Origin: Minisyncoccota bacterium
GTDB taxonomy: Bacteria; Patescibacteriota; Minisyncoccia; Minisyncoccales; CG1-02-41-26
Direction of reading: 5' to 3'
DNA: 5,425 nucleotides
NCBI GenBank assembly: GCA_028712605.1
Contig: JAQTPV010000010.1
Coordinates: forward strand, 1 to 5,425
The notes under the pieces were generated by a model that was given only the letters and a program-made list of their open reading frames with translations, was not told the DNA's origin and made no database searches. Below are positions 4,801 through 5,425 of this stretch, piece by piece. The stretch's first letter is position 1, and each line of letters opens with the position of its first letter. The translations under genes were made by a program, and so were the position numbers.

Positions 4801-5425
4801 CGCAGGTTGAACCATTAGTACAATACTTAACATTTTCCCAAGTGGAATTAGTTTGGCATTGGTTATTACCGCAATAGCCTTTTTTGGCTTCTTTTTGGAG
4901 CCAGCCGTTAGAACAACGATAATTACTGGTTGTCTGATCAGGACAAGTAAACTTACTGGAAGCATCTTGGTTGCCACAGGAATCATACCAATACAAATAA
5001 CCATCAGTACCGCAGGCTTGATGATGACGAGGCTGACAATTCTCTGTGATTGTTACCGAGCAATTATCCGACAGTACAGTTTGAGCTCCTGAAGTTACCT
5101 GGATTTTAGTGGTATAAGTGCCAGAGGTAGTAAAGATTTTGGAGGTTTGTTGGCTAGTAATCCCGTATAAAAATGTATACCAAAGATAGTTGTAGGTACC
5201 GGTGCCACCTAACGGGACAGCCCTAAAGGTAACACTATCCCCTACATGCGCGGTTGAAGGATTAACCTGACAGGAGACAGACAAGTTTGGATAATTAATA
5301 CATTGATTATTAGAACATCCATTGGAACAGGTCTGTGCAACCCCCCTCTCGTTGCCACAGGTATCATAATAGTGGAGATTGCCATCTGTATGGCATTTTT
5401 TAATGGTGTAATCTAAAACACAGTT
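1868..5425 (-). CDS. Giant cysteine-rich modular secreted protein with PKD-like, TSP1-like and repeated Cys modules, 5' end cut by window edge
   Basis: The frame is open from base 5425 to TAA at 1870-1868: 1,185 codons with no start that fits a mature N-terminus. A TTG at 5284 is in frame, but 47 further codons upstream carry an intact Cys module, so the gene begins outside. With residue 1 at 5284, the order is PKD-like 2-80, 10-Cys module 83-168, PKD-like 174-257, 4-Cys element 259-279, Ig-like A 288-401, 8-Cys module 405-458, PKD-like 463-550, 8-Cys module 552-609, 10-Cys modules 616-703, 707-792 and 799-888, PKD-like 892-971, TSP1-like 974-1025, Ig-like B 1030-1138. It has 88 cysteines in 1,138 residues. 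It ends in INNN with no sorting motif or C-terminal membrane helix, so any anchor must be N-terminal. No catalytic motif is seen. The family is unnamed to me; an extracellular binding or scaffold role is inferred. A terminator follows. Confidence 0.95.
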   Translation of the reverse strand, partial: NCVLDYTIKKCHTDGNLHYYDTCGNERGVAQTCSNGCSNNQCINYPNLSVSCQVNPSTAHVGDSVTFRAVPLGGTGTYNYLWYTFLYGITSQQTSKIFTTSGTYTTKIQVTSGAQTVLSDNCSVTITENCQPRHHQACGTDGYLYWYDSCGNQDASSKFTCPDQTTSNYRCSNGWLQKEAKKGYCGNNQCQTNSTWENVKYCTNGSTCDVNQKDCVYSNLEATCMADKTEVVKGKEVAFTVTASGGNNEYAFYWNTDCQRKQVSGNKDICYKVFSQEGAGSAGNLLVSSGGLSKNISCPTVSVVECQQNSDCSDNRICDINTHKCVSPRVEDKSRGTLMASAGMAYIGEYVTITIKGMDANGIDRVCLQKQPEGSYGQNYNQISGYDYDCKSCSRTTSYTDQNSCQATWQVTRNYTGVYDYYGSVIGLTTSGGDDYAATNPVKVSIEFKSRCVSDPGCDYNGKRECLSGQNNTYRICETDANGCRKWRTDNCLNNKICQESDGQCIDKVIPVITNVSCIATPANVITGQWVTFSATQPQGGSGTYSYSWSGDCAYSQQNKCVTIFSKGNEGTKTAVLTVSSLGATSRQATCSVQVNPACSNDAGCSAANENQYRCNPSGSIYRQRCQNDGQGCYKWTSLVSFNCLFGFTCYGQGECISDTPQCQPNDHDHKACDGGKVYWFNACNQRGDLVQDCGNDVEEDYICQDNKLKKRTLSDTCLGNICDQLISGYTVVADCNIGNMHCDVTQKKCVPLCLSHSYQKCDGRSVYYYNSCGQKEEQVQDCSQLDSITSELRCDPNNSDWVQVKKIKGVCSGNSCSTDIEWDDYQQCDPQTCVNGQCVGKPDNCQAKSYTACHDGSLFWFDSCNKVDGFYQDCQDEVTKEYRCSADYKVLERKYIRKTCPDGRRACEDNGEYWKVVENCEAKQQVCNPAIMGCNSPNLTVWCFSAPNPVKANKPTWFIAQASGGIGPYKYDWSGDAMGNSQSSRVTFTSLGSYIGKLLVTAGSQTREANCQVNVTSAGCFCSKWSKDWQNAGCGQGSCGKGQMMQKRTRSCYPTACGQEVETRCQADSSCQSNDNPTSGTLSVNQISRNCDQYGRNCITKIGVAVSGYDQDGLSEFRAYYQYDWHSQSVSGTSQTKSWEFTENRPGRFNYPFCGNVIGLRPDGIKGAGVYTSPSCIFLEINNN
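1871..2197 (-). other. C-terminal Ig-like domain B with D-x-D-G loop
   Basis: Residues 1030-1138. It contains TKIGVAVSGYDQDGLSEFRAYY, a SWEFTENRPGRFNY strand, and CGNVIGLRPDG before the end. It corresponds in order to domain A: GMDANGID with GYDQDGLS, and YYGSVIGLTTSG with FCGNVIGLRPDG. It has four cysteines (1045, 1052, 1108, 1130). The protein ends seven residues after the last strand cysteine-Ile-Phe-Leu. Confidence 0.55.
2210..2365 (-). other. Thrombospondin type-1-like domain
   Basis: Residues 974-1025. The signature is W979-x3-W983, then C988-G, C993-G-x-G, and the Arg ladder R1002-T-R1004-S-C1006, with closing cysteines at 1011, 1019 and 1025. TSP1 folds stack Trp and Arg side chains in the same order. 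A CGxG plus RTRxC pattern of this kind is one I recall from CPR and DPANN surface proteins. Such domains usually bind glycans or proteins. Confidence 0.7.
2372..2611 (-). other. PKD-like domain 4
   Basis: Residues 892-971. The pattern is C897-F-S-A-P, ANKPTWFIAQ, GGIGPYKYDWSGD, then SLGSYIGKLLVTAG and C965-Q-V-N-V. The C897/C965 pair sits in the same positions as in the other three copies. Confidence 0.78.
2621..3439 (-). repeat. Three tandem 10-Cys aromatic modules (copies 2-4)
   Basis: Copy 2 is residues 616-703 (3176-3439), copy 3 is 707-792 (2909-3166) and copy 4 is 799-888 (2621-2890). Each has exactly ten cysteines, with the first intervals 8-10, 11, 10 and 10-12. Each carries an aromatic signature before cysteine 3: KVYWFNAC, SVYYYNSC, SLFWFDSC. 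Each then has a Gln-Asp-Cys (VQDC, VQDC, YQDC) at cysteine 4. DNA identity between copies is low by eye, so the duplications are old and under protein-level constraint. Confidence 0.85.
3458..3631 (-). repeat. 8-Cys module, copy 2
   Basis: Residues 552-609 have cysteines at 552, 558, 568, 579, 586, 597, 603 and 609, spaced 6-10-11-7-11-6-6. DGQGCYKW aligns with ANGCRKW of copy 1. It leads directly into the tandem 10-Cys modules. Confidence 0.8.
3635..3898 (-). other. PKD-like domain 3
   Basis: Residues 463-550. The pattern is C471-I-A-T-P, GQWVTFSA, GGSGTYSYSWSGDC, then a TAVLTVSS strand and C544-S-V-Q-V. This is the clearest PKD-type sequence in the protein. It has the terminal pair C471/C544 and the loop pair C506/C514. 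Confidence 0.8.
3911..4072 (-). repeat. 8-Cys module, copy 1
   Basis: Residues 405-458 have cysteines at 405, 411, 419, 430, 437, 445, 451 and 458, spaced 6-8-11-7-8-6-7. Shared landmarks with copy 2 are an early D-x-GC, DANGC-x-KW near the middle and an NCL-x(4)-C-x(6)-C end. Copies 1 and 2 flank PKD-like domain 3. The family is not recognised. Confidence 0.8.
4082..4423 (-). other. Ig-like domain A with D-x-N-G loop
   Basis: Residues 288-401. A beta-rich segment (GEYVTITIKG) leads to GMDANGIDRVCLQ, then a Tyr-rich stretch, a WQVTRNYTGVYDYYG strand and GSVIGLTTSG. It holds four cysteines (320, 343, 346, 358). It is similar in layout to the C-terminal domain B. The DANG loop could bind a metal, but that is only a guess. 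Confidence 0.55.
4448..4510 (-). other. 4-Cys mini-element
   Basis: Residues 259-279 have cysteines at 259, 265, 271 and 278 with the end CDINTHKCV. This end matches those of 10-Cys modules (CDVNQKDCV, CDVTQKKCV), so the element looks like a detached C-terminal half of such a module used as a linker. Confidence 0.6.
4514..4765 (-). other. PKD-like domain 2
   Basis: Residues 174-257. It begins C177-M-A-D-K with VVKGKEVAFTV, carries SGGNNEYAFYW, and closes at C251. An extra pair (C211, C223) brackets the loop after the core Trp. PKD-like domain 3 has an equivalent pair, while domains 1 and 4 have neither cysteine. Confidence 0.7.
4781..5038 (-). repeat. 10-Cys aromatic module, copy 1
   Basis: Residues 83-168 have cysteines at 83, 91, 103, 114, 124, 138, 143, 155, 161 and 168. 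The signature GYLYWYDSCGN lies between cysteines 2 and 3, and the module ends in CDVNQKDCV. It matches copies 2 to 4 in cysteine number and near-constant spacing, and is separated from them by other domains. No known family is assigned. Confidence 0.85.
5045..5281 (-). other. PKD-like domain 1
   Basis: Residues 2-80. The pattern is C5-x-x-NPSTAHVGDSVTF, then GGTGTYNYLW, then a TSGTYTTKIQV strand and C75-S-V-T-I. The GG-x-G-x-Y-x-Y-x-W core and the (S)GTYTxxxxV strand are typical of PKD folds, which are extracellular beta-sandwich adhesion or spacer domains. C5 and C75 sit in the first and last strands and probably pair. Confidence 0.75.
5300..5422 (-). repeat. Short (6-Cys) variant of the aromatic Cys module
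   Basis: In the first 47 codons of the window, cysteines are spaced 9, 12, 10, 4 and 5. The first four match the start of the 10-Cys modules, including the motif DGNLHYYDTCGN. The middle cysteines 5 to 8 are missing and the end, CSNNQC, resembles the module ends. It appears to be an abbreviated copy directly before the first PKD-like domain. Confidence 0.7.

Noticed and set aside
4853..5092. Plus-strand open frame of 79 codons with hydrophobic stretches
   Set aside because: It is antisense to PKD-like domain 1 and the first 10-Cys module; the hydrophobicity reflects the complement of Asn/Lys/Tyr codons.
1868..5425. Recoded TGA (Gracilibacteria/Absconditabacteria code)
   Set aside because: No in-frame TGA occurs in about 1,685 codons and glycine is coded by ordinary GGN codons.

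Overview
The window holds two large, incomplete genes, both on the minus strand, separated by a 366-base gap with one clear terminator and several candidate control sites. Nothing convincing is coded on the plus strand. There are no RNA genes, mobile elements or CRISPR repeats. By eye the DNA is moderately AT-rich and uses standard bacterial codons: about 1,685 in-frame codons contain no in-frame TGA. The style of both proteins (giant disulfide-rich secreted protein; coiled-coil stalk followed by VGTTS/IGTTTP-type beta repeats) resembles, from memory, surface proteins of Patescibacteria/CPR (Parcubacteria-like) genomes, with similar modules also in DPANN archaea. That placement is an inference, because the window has no taxonomic marker gene.

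Region 1868-5425 (minus): a cysteine-rich modular extracellular protein that enters through the right edge. The frame is open to base 5425, so the true N-terminus, and any signal peptide, is outside. At least 1,185 residues are present. From N to C the order is: short Cys module, PKD-like, 10-Cys module, PKD-like, 4-Cys element, Ig-like A, 8-Cys module, PKD-like, 8-Cys module, three tandem 10-Cys modules, PKD-like, thrombospondin-type-1-like, Ig-like B, stop. All 88 cysteines downstream of base 5284 fall into these modules, and each module holds an even number, which suggests a fully disulfide-bonded exported protein.

Region 1502-1867: intergenic. After the stop at 1868 come a small hairpin (1831-1851) and a strong 17-bp stem terminator (1785-1824). 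A perfect DnaA-box 9-mer (1768-1776) and an extended -10 promoter (1740-1748) follow, then a leader of about 230 nt. The leader carries a repeated octamer (1616-1638) and an 8-bp inverted repeat that covers the first candidate start codon.

Region 1-1501 (minus): a membrane-anchored or signal-peptide-bearing fibre-like protein of at least 500 residues whose C-terminus is lost at the left edge. It has a basic N-terminus, one hydrophobic segment, a helical region, a heptad coiled coil, then beta-rich repeats.

The two genes appear to be separate transcription units encoding cell-surface proteins. A joint role in adhesion or cell-cell contact is plausible but only inferred from architecture and adjacency.
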